From positions 1 to 41,245 of the IMG/VR virus record IMGVR_UViG_3300037963_002566: 41,245 nucleotides of DNA; one strand, 5' to 3'. The DNA is from a virus. A program made the translations under genes and the position numbers. The notes under the pieces are model-generated. The model made no database searches and had not been told where the DNA came from. It saw only the letters and a program-made list of their open reading frames with translations. Below, one piece after another: positions 27,174-34,615 of the stretch (the first letter of the stretch is position 1; every line of letters begins with the position of its first letter).

Positions 27174-27581
27174 TTAGCTTCCACCGTATGGGTTAGAAGA
27201 GTCATCGTTGCCGAACACACCGTACTCGATCATAGTATCAACCTTTGTAGCGTACACTTCGTGCTTCTTGTCTGGGTTGATAGGAATGAAAGCAAACTCA
27301 CCACCACCGATCTTGGCTACTAGACCTGTGTCAGTATCGTTGTGAATGTAGATGTAGTTCTCCAGCTCCGTCTCAAGATTTTTAATGTAGAGGTATGCTC
27401 TCTCTGAGCACTGGTTGGCTATGTATACAGCCAAGTCATTTGTGTCAGCTGCCGTACCCTTGACCTTGGCTCTAATCAAAGACCCAGAGTCAACGACAAG
27501 GTTTGAGTTGACAGAAATATTCAGAGGGCTGCTGAGAACACCAGCGCTCGAAAGGCTCAATGTTGCTCTTACGCTAGCCAT
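27174..27581 (-). CDS. Decoration-type virion protein, paralogue A (135 aa)
   Basis: MASVRATLSLSSAGVLSSPL, a central AVYIANQCSERAYLYIKN and GGGEFAFIPINPDKKHEVYA. The same order of elements (ATL.LSS at the start, a VYI.N strand, then E or D-W.A..P.N.D) is found in the neighbouring 130-residue protein, so the two look like an old tandem duplication. Two bases separate the genes. It probably decorates the head or neck, as inferred from position before the scaffold and capsid genes. No enzyme motifs. Confidence 0.6.
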   Translation of the reverse strand: MASVRATLSLSSAGVLSSPLNISVNSNLVVDSGSLIRAKVKGTAADTNDLAVYIANQCSERAYLYIKNLETELENYIYIHNDTDTGLVAKIGGGEFAFIPINPDKKHEVYATKVDTMIEYGVFGNDDSSNPYGGS

Positions 27582-27583
27582 TA

Positions 27584-27976
27584 TTATTCAAAAATAACCA
27601 GGTACTCAACAGTCAATGCTGTCGCAACACTAGGAGTCACCTTAATGTCTTGATCTCCATTGAATGGGAGCAACGCCCAGTCTCCAGCATACAGTCTACC
27701 AAGAAGCTGAGCTTCAACAGTAATAGCAATGTTCTCTGTAGCGACAGTGCTCGTGTTTCTGATGTAAACTTTGTGAGCTTTGTCATCAGCATAATCAGCC
27801 TTGTCAACCAAGGTTGCGATACTAGTAGAAGTATAAGTCTTGCGACCAACACCAGTGGTCTGGTCCAAGCCAGTCAACGTGCCAGCCTTGGTCAAGGTGG
27901 CAGTTGTAGACAAAGCCAAAGCATCTCCCGTGAGATCTGAGCTGGACAATGTAAGAGTTGCAGTTGTTGTAGCCAT
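27584..27976 (-). CDS. Decoration-type virion protein, paralogue B (130 aa)
   Basis: MATTTATLTLSSSDLTGDAL is Thr/Ser/Ala-rich and leads to HKVYIRNTSTVATENIAITV and RLYAGDWALLPFNGDQDIKV, ending in ALTVEYLVIFE. It parallels its downstream neighbour (27174-27581) over most of its length. It is the first gene after the TATATTTG box at 27997-28004, 20 bases from its ATG, and so may head the decoration-scaffold-capsid unit. Structural role inferred; likely abundant in the particle. Confidence 0.6.
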   Translation of the reverse strand: MATTTATLTLSSSDLTGDALALSTTATLTKAGTLTGLDQTTGVGRKTYTSTSIATLVDKADYADDKAHKVYIRNTSTVATENIAITVEAQLLGRLYAGDWALLPFNGDQDIKVTPSVATALTVEYLVIFE

Positions 27977-27996
27977 TTGTATTAGTTGTTATTCCG

Positions 27997-28004
27997 CAAA
28001 TATA
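27997..28004 (-). promoter_or_regulatory. TATATTTG box before capsid operon
   Basis: Exact TATATTTG on the minus strand, 20 bases before the ATG at 27976, in the only gap (36 bases) between the basic-protein cluster and the head genes. Confidence 0.6.
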
Positions 28005-28012
28005 GGTATTAT

Positions 28013-28219
28013 TTATTTTTTCTTCTTCTTCCCTTTCCCCGCTCTAATCTTTGCTGCTTCTCGTTTCCCAAAGGCCGACTTCACTCTTGCCATAGCCCAT
28101 GCGTGCTGAGAAACCTTTGGCCTGTTGCCAGAGCTCATATAAGCAGCAAGGCCTCTGCGATAGACTTGTTTTTGTGCAGCATCCAAACCAGCCATGCCGC
28201 CTTTCTTCATCACTTTCAT
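28013..28219 (-). CDS. Lysine-rich small protein 4 of cluster (68 aa)
   Basis: MKVMKKGGMAGLDAAQKQVY opens the protein and it ends GKREAAKIRAGKGKKKKK. The middle has a helical SQHAWAMARVKSAF segment. It is very basic, with almost no acidic residues. The ATG overlaps the upstream stop as ATGA. It is the last of four consecutive basic proteins. Candidate roles are DNA condensation in the head or a ribosome- or RNA-binding function; neither can be shown from sequence. I do not recognise a named family. Confidence 0.55.
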   Translation of the reverse strand: MKVMKKGGMAGLDAAQKQVYRRGLAAYMSSGNRPKVSQHAWAMARVKSAFGKREAAKIRAGKGKKKKK

Positions 28220-28485
28220 ATCTTATCTCTTTGCGCCATAAGCTTCTTTAATCGAGCTGCAACGGCAGGTGGGAATCCTTTCTTTTTTCTTTTAGCTTTT
28301 GTGCCTCTATGCTTTTTGTAAATGTCAGCAATTTGCTGCATGAGTCTTTTCCTCTTAGCTACGTCAGCACTGCCACGAGTGTATTTAGGGTTGAACTTCA
28401 TCCCTTTCTTCGCAGACTTAGGCCTCTTGCCTGCTTTCTTCATGGCGATAGCAATAGCGGCTTGTTGTGCTGGAGACTTGGCCAT
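28216..28485 (-). CDS. Lysine-rich small protein 3 of cluster (89 aa)
   Basis: The start MAKSPAQQAAIAIAMKKAGK resembles a small-protein motif I remember from phages and bacteria (K-S-x-AQQxAAxxA). It is followed by KSAKKGMKFNPKYTRG and a basic helix ending KKLMAQRDKI. The ATG shares a base with the upstream stop (TAATG at 28485) and the stop overlaps the next start (ATGA). Charge is strongly positive. Nucleic-acid binding is likely on composition alone. Confidence 0.55.
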   Translation of the reverse strand: MAKSPAQQAAIAIAMKKAGKRPKSAKKGMKFNPKYTRGSADVAKRKRLMQQIADIYKKHRGTKAKRKKKGFPPAVAARLKKLMAQRDKI

Positions 28486-28679
28486 TACTTTTTCTTTGGA
28501 TGGTCAGCCATTTTAAACTTCGCTTTCTTCACAGCGCCAGGATGAGGGACGTAGTCGCCTTTCATCAAATAGTACCTGCCACCCTCTTCCATCCAGTGAA
28601 AGCCTTTCGGCGGGTCTATCGACATTGTCTTGTTGGTGATGGAGAACTTAGCCCCCTTTTTTGCCTTGATGGTCTTCAT
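28485..28679 (-). CDS. Lysine-rich small protein 2 of cluster (64 aa)
   Basis: I use the ATG at 28679, which overlaps the upstream stop as TAATG; an in-frame GTG six bases earlier is less likely. The product MKTIKAKKGAKFSITNKTMS continues with PPKGFHWMEEGGRYYLMKGD and ends with FKMADHPKKK. It has more aromatic and beta-type residues than the other three, so it may fold as a small basic beta domain. Role unknown. Confidence 0.55.
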   Translation of the reverse strand: MKTIKAKKGAKFSITNKTMSIDPPKGFHWMEEGGRYYLMKGDYVPHPGAVKKAKFKMADHPKKK

Positions 28680-28969
28680 TACCACTTGGTTTTATTGGCC
28701 CAGAAAGCTGCGCTCATCTTGCCCTTGGCTATGTTTTTTCTGTGTCTAGCCTTAAAGCTAGCTCTTTTCTTTTTCATGCGATCGCTCTCCCCCTTCTTAG
28801 GCTTTCCTGCTGTCTTGGCACCTTGTTGGCCGTAGCGGATAAGCTTTACCCTGTCTCCTTCTTTAGCGAGAACGATGTGTGACTTTTTGGGATGGCTAGG
28901 TGTACGTTTTGGCTTGTTGACACCAGCTAGCCCATGCTTTTTCAGCATGCGCTTGATCCTGTTTCTCAT
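28679..28969 (-). CDS. Lysine-rich small protein 1 of cluster (96 aa)
   Basis: I choose the ATG at 28969, preceded by a purine-rich AAAGAGGG. A GTG at 28984 lies only four bases after the TATATTTG box and would leave almost no leader. The protein starts MRNRIKRMLKKHGLAGVNKP. Its second half, RYGQQGAKTAGKPKKGESDR then KKRASFKARHRKNIAKG and MSAAFWANKTKW, is a motif I remember from many phages as a conserved domain of unknown function (possibly DUF6321; name from memory). Strongly basic; probably a DNA-binding virion component. Confidence 0.6.
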   Translation of the reverse strand: MRNRIKRMLKKHGLAGVNKPKRTPSHPKKSHIVLAKEGDRVKLIRYGQQGAKTAGKPKKGESDRMKKKRASFKARHRKNIAKGKMSAAFWANKTKW

Positions 28970-28988
28970 ACCCTCTTTGCTCACAATA

Positions 28989-28996
28989 CAAATATA
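28989..28996 (-). promoter_or_regulatory. TATATTTG box before lysine-rich cluster
   Basis: Exact TATATTTG on the minus strand, directly after the stop codon of the 74-residue gene (28997-28999) and 19 bases before the ATG at 28969. Confidence 0.6.
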
Positions 28997-29221
28997 TTAA
29001 ATGTCAGAAGAGTACTCCATGAGGTTTCCGTACATCAAATCATCCAGCTTGTCTGCATCTGATATGCTGTCATCAGTGTAGAAATCTACAGAAGGAATGT
29101 TACCTGCCTTGGCCCACGCCAACGCGCCTGACTGAGTTTCAAAATACTCTTCAATACCGACCATTTTAATCACATATCCCTCAGTGATTGTATTGCCCGT
29201 GTCTGTTGCAGTCTTTGCCAT
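28997..29221 (-). CDS. Small acidic phage protein (74 aa)
   Basis: MAKTATDTGNTITEGYVIKM continues as a small alpha/beta protein with EEYFETQSGALAWAKAGNIP and an acidic C-terminus (DDSISDADKLDDLMYGN). The ATG shares a base with the upstream stop (TAATG at 29221). It is the last gene of the tail-fibre unit. There is no signal peptide or recognisable motif. It might be a chaperone for the lectin-like protein encoded just before it, but this is only a positional suggestion. Confidence 0.5.
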   Translation of the reverse strand: MAKTATDTGNTITEGYVIKMVGIEEYFETQSGALAWAKAGNIPSVDFYTDDSISDADKLDDLMYGNLMEYSSDI

Positions 29222-30174
29222 TAGAAAACAGAATAGTGTGTGTTCATATCCGTCATAACATCATTCTGTGTGGGGAGTGATGTATCAGACCACATTATAA
29301 CTTCTGAAAGAAATCCAGTGTACTGTGCGGTTCCATTGTCAGGTCTTCGACCTATGGCTAAAAGAATGTTCCCATTGTTGATGAGGCCAGCTCCAGAGCT
29401 GCCAGGAAAGCCTGTATCTGTATCAGCAGTATCACCATTGACGTCCAGATCTCCTGAAGCGTGGTCCAAAGACCCAACCACAAGATACTCTGTATTGACA
29501 GCTACCTGAGCATTGGTTTGAACTCTGCCCAGATGTTTGGAGCTTGTGCCGAATCTTGCGGCAAGTCTTAAATCACTCGCAGCACCAAGAACATTTATCT
29601 GAAAAACCTGTGTAGACTGACTGGAAGTCCACTGACTAAAGATATACTGACCAGCAGTAACTGATCTAAACTCAGCCATAAGAGACACCATTAACCTGTC
29701 ACTGTTATTACTTACAAAAGTATCTTCCAGCCACCGCGACGCAGAGCTGAAATAAAAGTCAAGAGCTGGTATGGAACTGTCTGTTGTTGTAATCAAGTTC
29801 CCAGATGCATCAACGATGTAAGGCCTTGCCGTCGCAGTTGACTGCTCCATGTGGTTTGAATTTCCACTCTGGTCCCACCATTTTGAGACTCGACCATAGT
29901 TGCTTCCACAGTGCGTAGCAAGAGCGGAAGTGTCCAACCCTCCAGCCGCAGTAAATCCAATGTCTGCTGTTGCTCCTGATGAGTTCTCTACAGTAATTGC
30001 ATAGCTGGCAGTAGAAGACAACTGCCTCAATGAATAAGCACAAACTGAGCCAGCATGATCATCTAAAAAGTAAGAGGGGGCTATCCCTTTCACCTTTGCT
30101 ACACCAGACTTTGCTACACCAGAAATCTTATTGATAGAGCTGTAGGTAACTCCAGAAAGCTTGCTTATGCTCAT
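29221..30174 (-). CDS. LamG/lectin-like receptor-binding or spike protein (317 aa)
   Basis: The first ~35 residues contain short repeated units (SISKLSGVTYSSINKISGV). From about residue 38 a jelly-roll-type domain begins: SVCAYSLRQLSSTASYAITV, DIGFTAAGGLDTSALATHCG and VSKWWDQSGNSNHMEQS, ending with GFLSEVIMWSDTSLPTQNDV. This 'AYSLR..., DIGF..., WDQSGN' pattern occurs, as I remember it, in many Bacteroidetes-phage and secreted glycan-related proteins and is often annotated as LamG or arabinofuranosidase-like. It most likely binds glycans on the host surface. ATGA overlap with the fibre gene upstream supports a shared structure. Confidence 0.65.
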   Translation of the reverse strand: MSISKLSGVTYSSINKISGVAKSGVAKVKGIAPSYFLDDHAGSVCAYSLRQLSSTASYAITVENSSGATADIGFTAAGGLDTSALATHCGSNYGRVSKWWDQSGNSNHMEQSTATARPYIVDASGNLITTTDSSIPALDFYFSSASRWLEDTFVSNNSDRLMVSLMAEFRSVTAGQYIFSQWTSSQSTQVFQINVLGAASDLRLAARFGTSSKHLGRVQTNAQVAVNTEYLVVGSLDHASGDLDVNGDTADTDTGFPGSSGAGLINNGNILLAIGRRPDNGTAQYTGFLSEVIMWSDTSLPTQNDVMTDMNTHYSVF

Positions 30175-31691
30175 GACAACTCAACCCAGTCTTTTGATGG
30201 ATCAAAGTAAATCTCTCTGTTACCTCCGTCCGTGCAGTATCCAACAATTCTAACAATGTCTGTGCTTCCAGTGGGTGCAGTTTTTGTAATCCCCGCCGCA
30301 GTGCCTGATACATACAATACATCACCAGTTGTAAATCCTGCAAAGGATGAATGTCTCGCAAATCCCTTTACAAGAAATCTTGCGTTATCATCAACGATGG
30401 CCAAAGCGATCATGCCTGTAGCTGAAGCTGCTGCGTCTGCGTCAGCCTCTTCCCACTGTTGCGACGAGTCTAAATAGTACAGCTTACCCTGCTCAATACT
30501 ACCGTCAACACCAGAAGGTCCACTTCCAAACACCACCGTGTCTCCATAAAATTGTCCACTTCCTGTTGGCGAAACTATTCGTCTCTGACCTGTAATTGTC
30601 AGGGTGTTGCCATCAAATGCTAGATTGCTTTCAGCAGTTATTGCCGCAGTACCATTCCCAGTAAGTAGGGCGTTTCCCGTCAAAGTTGTAGCCCCTGTAC
30701 CACCTTTACTTACAGGTACAGTATCAGACAAAGTAGAACCTGCCGCAGTGACAGTGATTGCAGCCGTGCCGTCAAAGTCAACGCCATTGATTGCTCTAGC
30801 TGTAGCCAAGGCTGTAGCGGTAGCTGCATTGCCAGTAGTGCTTTGATTGAGTGTGGGGACGTTGTTCGCATGGATCGTACCAGCGCCATCAGAAGTAAGG
30901 TCTACAGGTATCGCGTCAACAACCAAATCAATGGTGCCGTCACTGTCCTCATATGTTGCAGAAATCCTAGTTTCAGTGTTGCCAGTAAACATGGCCCCAA
31001 CAATGTCTTGCACCTCCTCAGTGCTAAGCTGAGTGTTGGCGGTCATGTCATCTACAACAAAGTCAATCGTACCGTCACTATCTTCATAAGTGACTGAGAT
31101 GCGGGTCTCTGTATTGCCAGTAAGCATGGCCCCCACAATATCTTGAACTTGTTCTGTGGTAAGCTGCGTGTCAGCGGTCATGTCATCAACCACCAGATCA
31201 ATAGTGCCGTCAGAGTCCTCGTATGTAGCAGATATGCGTGTTTCTGTATTGCCAGTAAACATGGCACCCACGATATCCTGAACCTGCTCAGAGGTCAAGA
31301 CTGTATCAGTATCTGTTACGGTATTGGTGAATGTAATCTTATCACCAGATCTAGCGATAGAAAGCCCAGTACCTGCCTCCAGAACTACATCATCCGTTGT
31401 CCCATCATTGTCTGTAAGTCTAATCTTCTCCTCATCACTGTTGTCACCGTCAACACATGATATAGTGTAAGACTTTCCATCAGCCCCAGCTGGACCTGTA
31501 GCACCTGTAGGACCCTGGGCGCCCGTGGCACCAGTATCCCCCTTTGGACCTTTCTCGCTAACAGTAACAGATATGGCCGCAGCCTCAGTTACAGATACGG
31601 AAGACTCTTGTGTCGTAAATGAAAGCTGCGTAGTTCCATCTACGCTAACACTAACTTGGTTAGCCGCCGTTGTGCTTACAGATACAGACAT
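30171..31691 (-). CDS. Tail-fibre-like protein with collagen-like segment and triple repeat (506 aa)
   Basis: The N-terminus is Ser/Val/Thr-rich. Residues 48-74 are nine Gly-X-Y collagen-like triplets. Three copies of a 45-residue unit (about 132-260) follow, containing EQVQDIVGAMFTGNTETRIS. Next is TTGNAATATALATARAINGV (about 285-303) and VSKGGTGATTL (327-337), both typical of trimeric phage fibres. The C-terminal ~130 residues form a beta-rich head (GKLYYLDSSQQWEEADADAA, FVKGFARHSSFAGF). It is coupled to both neighbours by TAATG and ATGA overlaps. A fibre or collar appendage is the best reading; the receptor is unknown. Confidence 0.75.
   Translation of the reverse strand: MSVSVSTTAANQVSVSVDGTTQLSFTTQESSVSVTEAAAISVTVSEKGPKGDTGATGAQGPTGATGPAGADGKSYTISCVDGDNSDEEKIRLTDNDGTTDDVVLEAGTGLSIARSGDKITFTNTVTDTDTVLTSEQVQDIVGAMFTGNTETRISATYEDSDGTIDLVVDDMTADTQLTTEQVQDIVGAMLTGNTETRISVTYEDSDGTIDFVVDDMTANTQLSTEEVQDIVGAMFTGNTETRISATYEDSDGTIDLVVDAIPVDLTSDGAGTIHANNVPTLNQSTTGNAATATALATARAINGVDFDGTAAITVTAAGSTLSDTVPVSKGGTGATTLTGNALLTGNGTAAITAESNLAFDGNTLTITGQRRIVSPTGSGQFYGDTVVFGSGPSGVDGSIEQGKLYYLDSSQQWEEADADAAASATGMIALAIVDDNARFLVKGFARHSSFAGFTTGDVLYVSGTAAGITKTAPTGSTDIVRIVGYCTDGGNREIYFDPSKDWVELS
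30912..31298 (-). repeat. Tandem repeat, three units of 135 bp (third shorter)
   Basis: Units lie at 31164-31298, 31029-31163 and 30912-31028 inside the fibre gene. Each encodes TGNTETRIS(A/V)TYEDSDGTID. At the DNA level the units differ at many third codon positions while the protein is nearly unchanged. Confidence 0.9.
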
Positions 31692-32140
31692 TAGAATACA
31701 TCAGTTACCTGTGAATTGATTACAAAAGAACCTCTCAACACTCCTTTGTGAGTATCGAGCCCAGTAGAGCTTGGCTTAACGTACTTAAGATCATACACAT
31801 ATGATCCAGGTGAAATCAAGCTCATGGTTTCTGCAGACGCCTCAATGGTTACGTTACCACTGTTATCTAAGGTTGGCGCTTCAAATGTTCTAACATCTGT
31901 ATCTCGACCCTTTGCAATACTTGGTGTTTGAAGGACGACATTTTCTATTTGTCTCCCAGCTCTTTTATCTCCAACGCGAGTGATTGACTTGACCTGCATG
32001 TAAAAAACATATTCGTCAGTCACAAGGGTGAGGCCTGTGCCACTAGAATCCTTGAGATTCACTGTCATAGAAAAGGTGTCACCTTCTCTACAAACGATGT
32101 TCAGCTCCTCTGTTGTATCAAAATTTGCTGTTTCAGCCAT
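31691..32140 (-). CDS. Putative fibre-attachment or minor virion protein (149 aa)
   Basis: MAETANFDTTEELNIVCREG is followed by beta strands (DTFSMTVNLKDSSGTGLTLV, YVFYMQVKSITRVGDKRAGR) and SYVYDLKYVKPSSTGLDTHK, ending in LRGSFVINSQVTDVF. The layout, an Ig-like or baseplate-type beta fold with 'G(D/S)Y.YDLky', is common in proteins that precede fibre genes. It is coupled to the portal stop (TGATG at 32140) and to the fibre start (TAATG at 31691). No catalytic motifs; probably an adaptor for the fibre. Confidence 0.55.
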   Translation of the reverse strand: MAETANFDTTEELNIVCREGDTFSMTVNLKDSSGTGLTLVTDEYVFYMQVKSITRVGDKRAGRQIENVVLQTPSIAKGRDTDVRTFEAPTLDNSGNVTIEASAETMSLISPGSYVYDLKYVKPSSTGLDTHKGVLRGSFVINSQVTDVF

Positions 32141-34575
32141 CAGTCCTCAAATATTTTATCTACCAATCCTTTTGTCTCCTTTACAACTTCTTCCCTCTTG
32201 CCTTGCCTTTGAGATATAAGCTTGCTCTGATCCGCCGTTTGAGCTTCCAAGCGCTCATCCTTTCTATCCTCTTTGAGAACTTCAAGCTTCTCTCTAAATG
32301 CTTGATCTTCTTCTCTAAATCCAAGAGTAGCTTTGGCTTTGATCATTTCAATCTCTCGCCTAAACTTATGCCTCATTGTCTCAAGCTGAGATTCCATCTC
32401 ATTCTTCAGCTTCATCTTTTCCATATCAAGCTGAGCTTCCACTTGAGCTTCTTGAATCTTGAGCTGAGACGCTGCTTGAGCTGCCTGAAGAGCTTCTTGT
32501 TTTTGGCGTTGAGAGTTTTGATCTGCTATGGCAGCCACGCGCTGCATCCTCTTCTTTCTTTTGACAATAAGAAGTCTTTCAGCTTGATTCACATCTTTCA
32601 GCCCTCGAACAGCAATCGCATCTTCCAGATCAAGTTCTTTTTGCTGAAGGGCCATCTGAATGTTCTGCTCTAAATAAGCCTTGTCTTTGTCCTCCATGTC
32701 TTTTGTGACAAGAACTCCAAAGTTGTACATAGGCAGTTCTGAGAATGATGACAAGGCATCCATGTTCTCATTGCCAAGGGCTCTTTTGTAGGCCCCATAA
32801 ATCACAGACTCTTCTGGCAAGATCTGAATGCACTTGATAATATCCTGACAAACCTTTTTGAAGAGAATCAAAGAAGCATTTGTGATGTCGTATGTGGCAT
32901 TGTTGCTTGCTTGAATAGCTTGTTGCTGGACACCCACAAGGGCATCGCCCTTAGGCGTTGAAGCATCCACAGCCTCATTGACACCAGTGGTATCACGGAT
33001 CATTCTCAGATAGTGATTGTACAAACCAATCAGCTCATTGATGTTCCTAATGCTATTGCCAATCTCTCGAACAGGTGGGTTCTGGAATCCGCCTTCTGGG
33101 TTCTTGCTCCTGTAGTAGAACACACCAGTCTGTTCGTAAATGTCGTGAAGGTCAAGAGGCTGAAGCTCTCCCCCCTTGCCAAGCTGTACATTCTCCAGTC
33201 CTTCAATATCAATCACCAATCCATCTGGCTTTGCCTTTGCAATCGCCTGTTGTATTTTGAGGTGAGTAAGTTGAAGCATGTCAGCAAACCCTGTGCAGCT
33301 GTCCACCATGGACTTAGGCATCATGTCTTTCAGGTTGACTGCAGAAACTGAATAAGACAAGGTGGCTTGTGAAAGGTCGTGAATGTTCTTAGGGATGTTT
33401 TTCTTTTTGCCATACCCAAACAACATTCCACAATCAACAATGTAGCTCCCTTCGTAAACAACCTTGATGTCCATGCATTGTGGCCGTCTTTCATAGACAG
33501 AACCCTTGGGCGGCTTATAGCTAAATCCCTTGTAGAAGAAATTAAAATTGCCGTAGCGATTCTCTTTCTCCTCAAAGTGCATTGTCTCAACGGTCAGGAA
33601 CTCAAAATCCAAAACATTTACAGTATACTCGTCGTACCCATATGTCATGGTGTTCAGGTCCTGGTCGTATTTTTTTGTGCTGTACTTACCGGCATTGTTG
33701 CCGTTTGTACCCTTGACCTTGTTTGCAATTTTGCTAAGGTCCTCTTCAGAAAGCTCGTCCCCTGCAAGCCTACGCAATTCAGCAATAGAAATCTTCTTGA
33801 TATGACCCGCGTAAGTTAGATCATTAAAACCTGGGTCTTCTGTGTAGCTATGAATAAACAGAGACGGATCAACATACTCTGTTTTGATCCCAGTGTTTGG
33901 GTCATTTGACCTTTTAACAACTGCGATTCCTAAAGCCACCAGATCATTTACAGATCTTCTGAAGATAGAATCTTCAAATTGATTCCACTCCAAAGTAAGA
34001 TTTGTTGCAATCTGAGCAGATATCTCTCCTCCTGTCTTGATGTTATCTCCATACAGGATATCAATTTCTTCAGCTGAATCAGGAAGGGATGCAGGGTCTT
34101 CGCCAAGTGATTGTCCAGTCTTCTCTTTGAATTGCATCAACAACTCCTTGTTGGCAACTTGAGACTTCAGAAATCTTTTGTTTTTGTTCTTTTGAGATGT
34201 AGACAGAGGGTCAACAGCCTCCAGGTTAGGGTACATCTTCTTTGCAAGAATCTTGTTTGCTACAATGCGAACAAACTTAGGCAGAATAGGTACTGGAGTG
34301 TAGTCAAGATTCATCAAGCTGCCATCGCCTCCATTTGGATCGAGGCTGTTAAGAAGCTGCTTGTAAATATTTGTGTCCTGAGTGCCAAGAGCATATTCTC
34401 TGCTTCTGGCAAATATTCTATTTCTTTTCCCTACAAGACTCCCAACATCCGTCATCCTTCCCCACTGTGAATCAATAGCTTTTGCATATTGAATACCGTA
34501 AGCTTTTGATGCTTTTTCTTCTGGGGAGGCAAGAGGATTTGGGAACCCTTTACTCGTACCTTTTGTGTCCTGCAT
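32140..34575 (-). CDS. Portal protein (about 811 aa)
   Basis: I start at the ATG at 34575. A TTG at 34605 in frame overlaps the TATATTTG box and is rejected. The protein has the length and style of podovirus portals: PVPILPKFVRIVANKILAKK near residue 100, TEYVDPSLFIHSYTEDPGFN near 235, then DMMPKSMVDSCTGFADMLQL and YRSKNPEGGFQNPPVREIGN near 500. The C-terminal ~170 residues are a long charged coiled coil (QAAQAASQLKIQEAQVEAQL), comparable to the barrel of P22-type portals. It forms the dodecameric gate through which DNA enters the head. The order TerL, portal, scaffold, capsid supports the call. Confidence 0.8.
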   Translation of the reverse strand: MQDTKGTSKGFPNPLASPEEKASKAYGIQYAKAIDSQWGRMTDVGSLVGKRNRIFARSREYALGTQDTNIYKQLLNSLDPNGGDGSLMNLDYTPVPILPKFVRIVANKILAKKMYPNLEAVDPLSTSQKNKNKRFLKSQVANKELLMQFKEKTGQSLGEDPASLPDSAEEIDILYGDNIKTGGEISAQIATNLTLEWNQFEDSIFRRSVNDLVALGIAVVKRSNDPNTGIKTEYVDPSLFIHSYTEDPGFNDLTYAGHIKKISIAELRRLAGDELSEEDLSKIANKVKGTNGNNAGKYSTKKYDQDLNTMTYGYDEYTVNVLDFEFLTVETMHFEEKENRYGNFNFFYKGFSYKPPKGSVYERRPQCMDIKVVYEGSYIVDCGMLFGYGKKKNIPKNIHDLSQATLSYSVSAVNLKDMMPKSMVDSCTGFADMLQLTHLKIQQAIAKAKPDGLVIDIEGLENVQLGKGGELQPLDLHDIYEQTGVFYYRSKNPEGGFQNPPVREIGNSIRNINELIGLYNHYLRMIRDTTGVNEAVDASTPKGDALVGVQQQAIQASNNATYDITNASLILFKKVCQDIIKCIQILPEESVIYGAYKRALGNENMDALSSFSELPMYNFGVLVTKDMEDKDKAYLEQNIQMALQQKELDLEDAIAVRGLKDVNQAERLLIVKRKKRMQRVAAIADQNSQRQKQEALQAAQAASQLKIQEAQVEAQLDMEKMKLKNEMESQLETMRHKFRREIEMIKAKATLGFREEDQAFREKLEVLKEDRKDERLEAQTADQSKLISQRQGKREEVVKETKGLVDKIFED

Positions 34576-34602
34576 TAGATAGGGATTCCATTTTACCTTT
34601 TG

Positions 34603-34610
34603 CAAATATA
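34603..34610 (-). promoter_or_regulatory. TATATTTG box before portal operon
   Basis: Exact TATATTTG on the minus strand in the short gap between the terminase stop (34616) and the portal ATG (34575), leaving a leader of about 20 bases. Confidence 0.6.
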
Positions 34611-34615
34611 AGTAA

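Noticed and set aside
28970-28984. GTG start for the first lysine-rich protein
   Set aside because: It begins four bases after the TATATTTG box, while the ATG at 28969 has a purine-rich AAAGAGGG before it.
30912-31298. CRISPR array
   Set aside because: The repeats are 135 bp, contiguous, without spacers, and in frame in a fibre gene.
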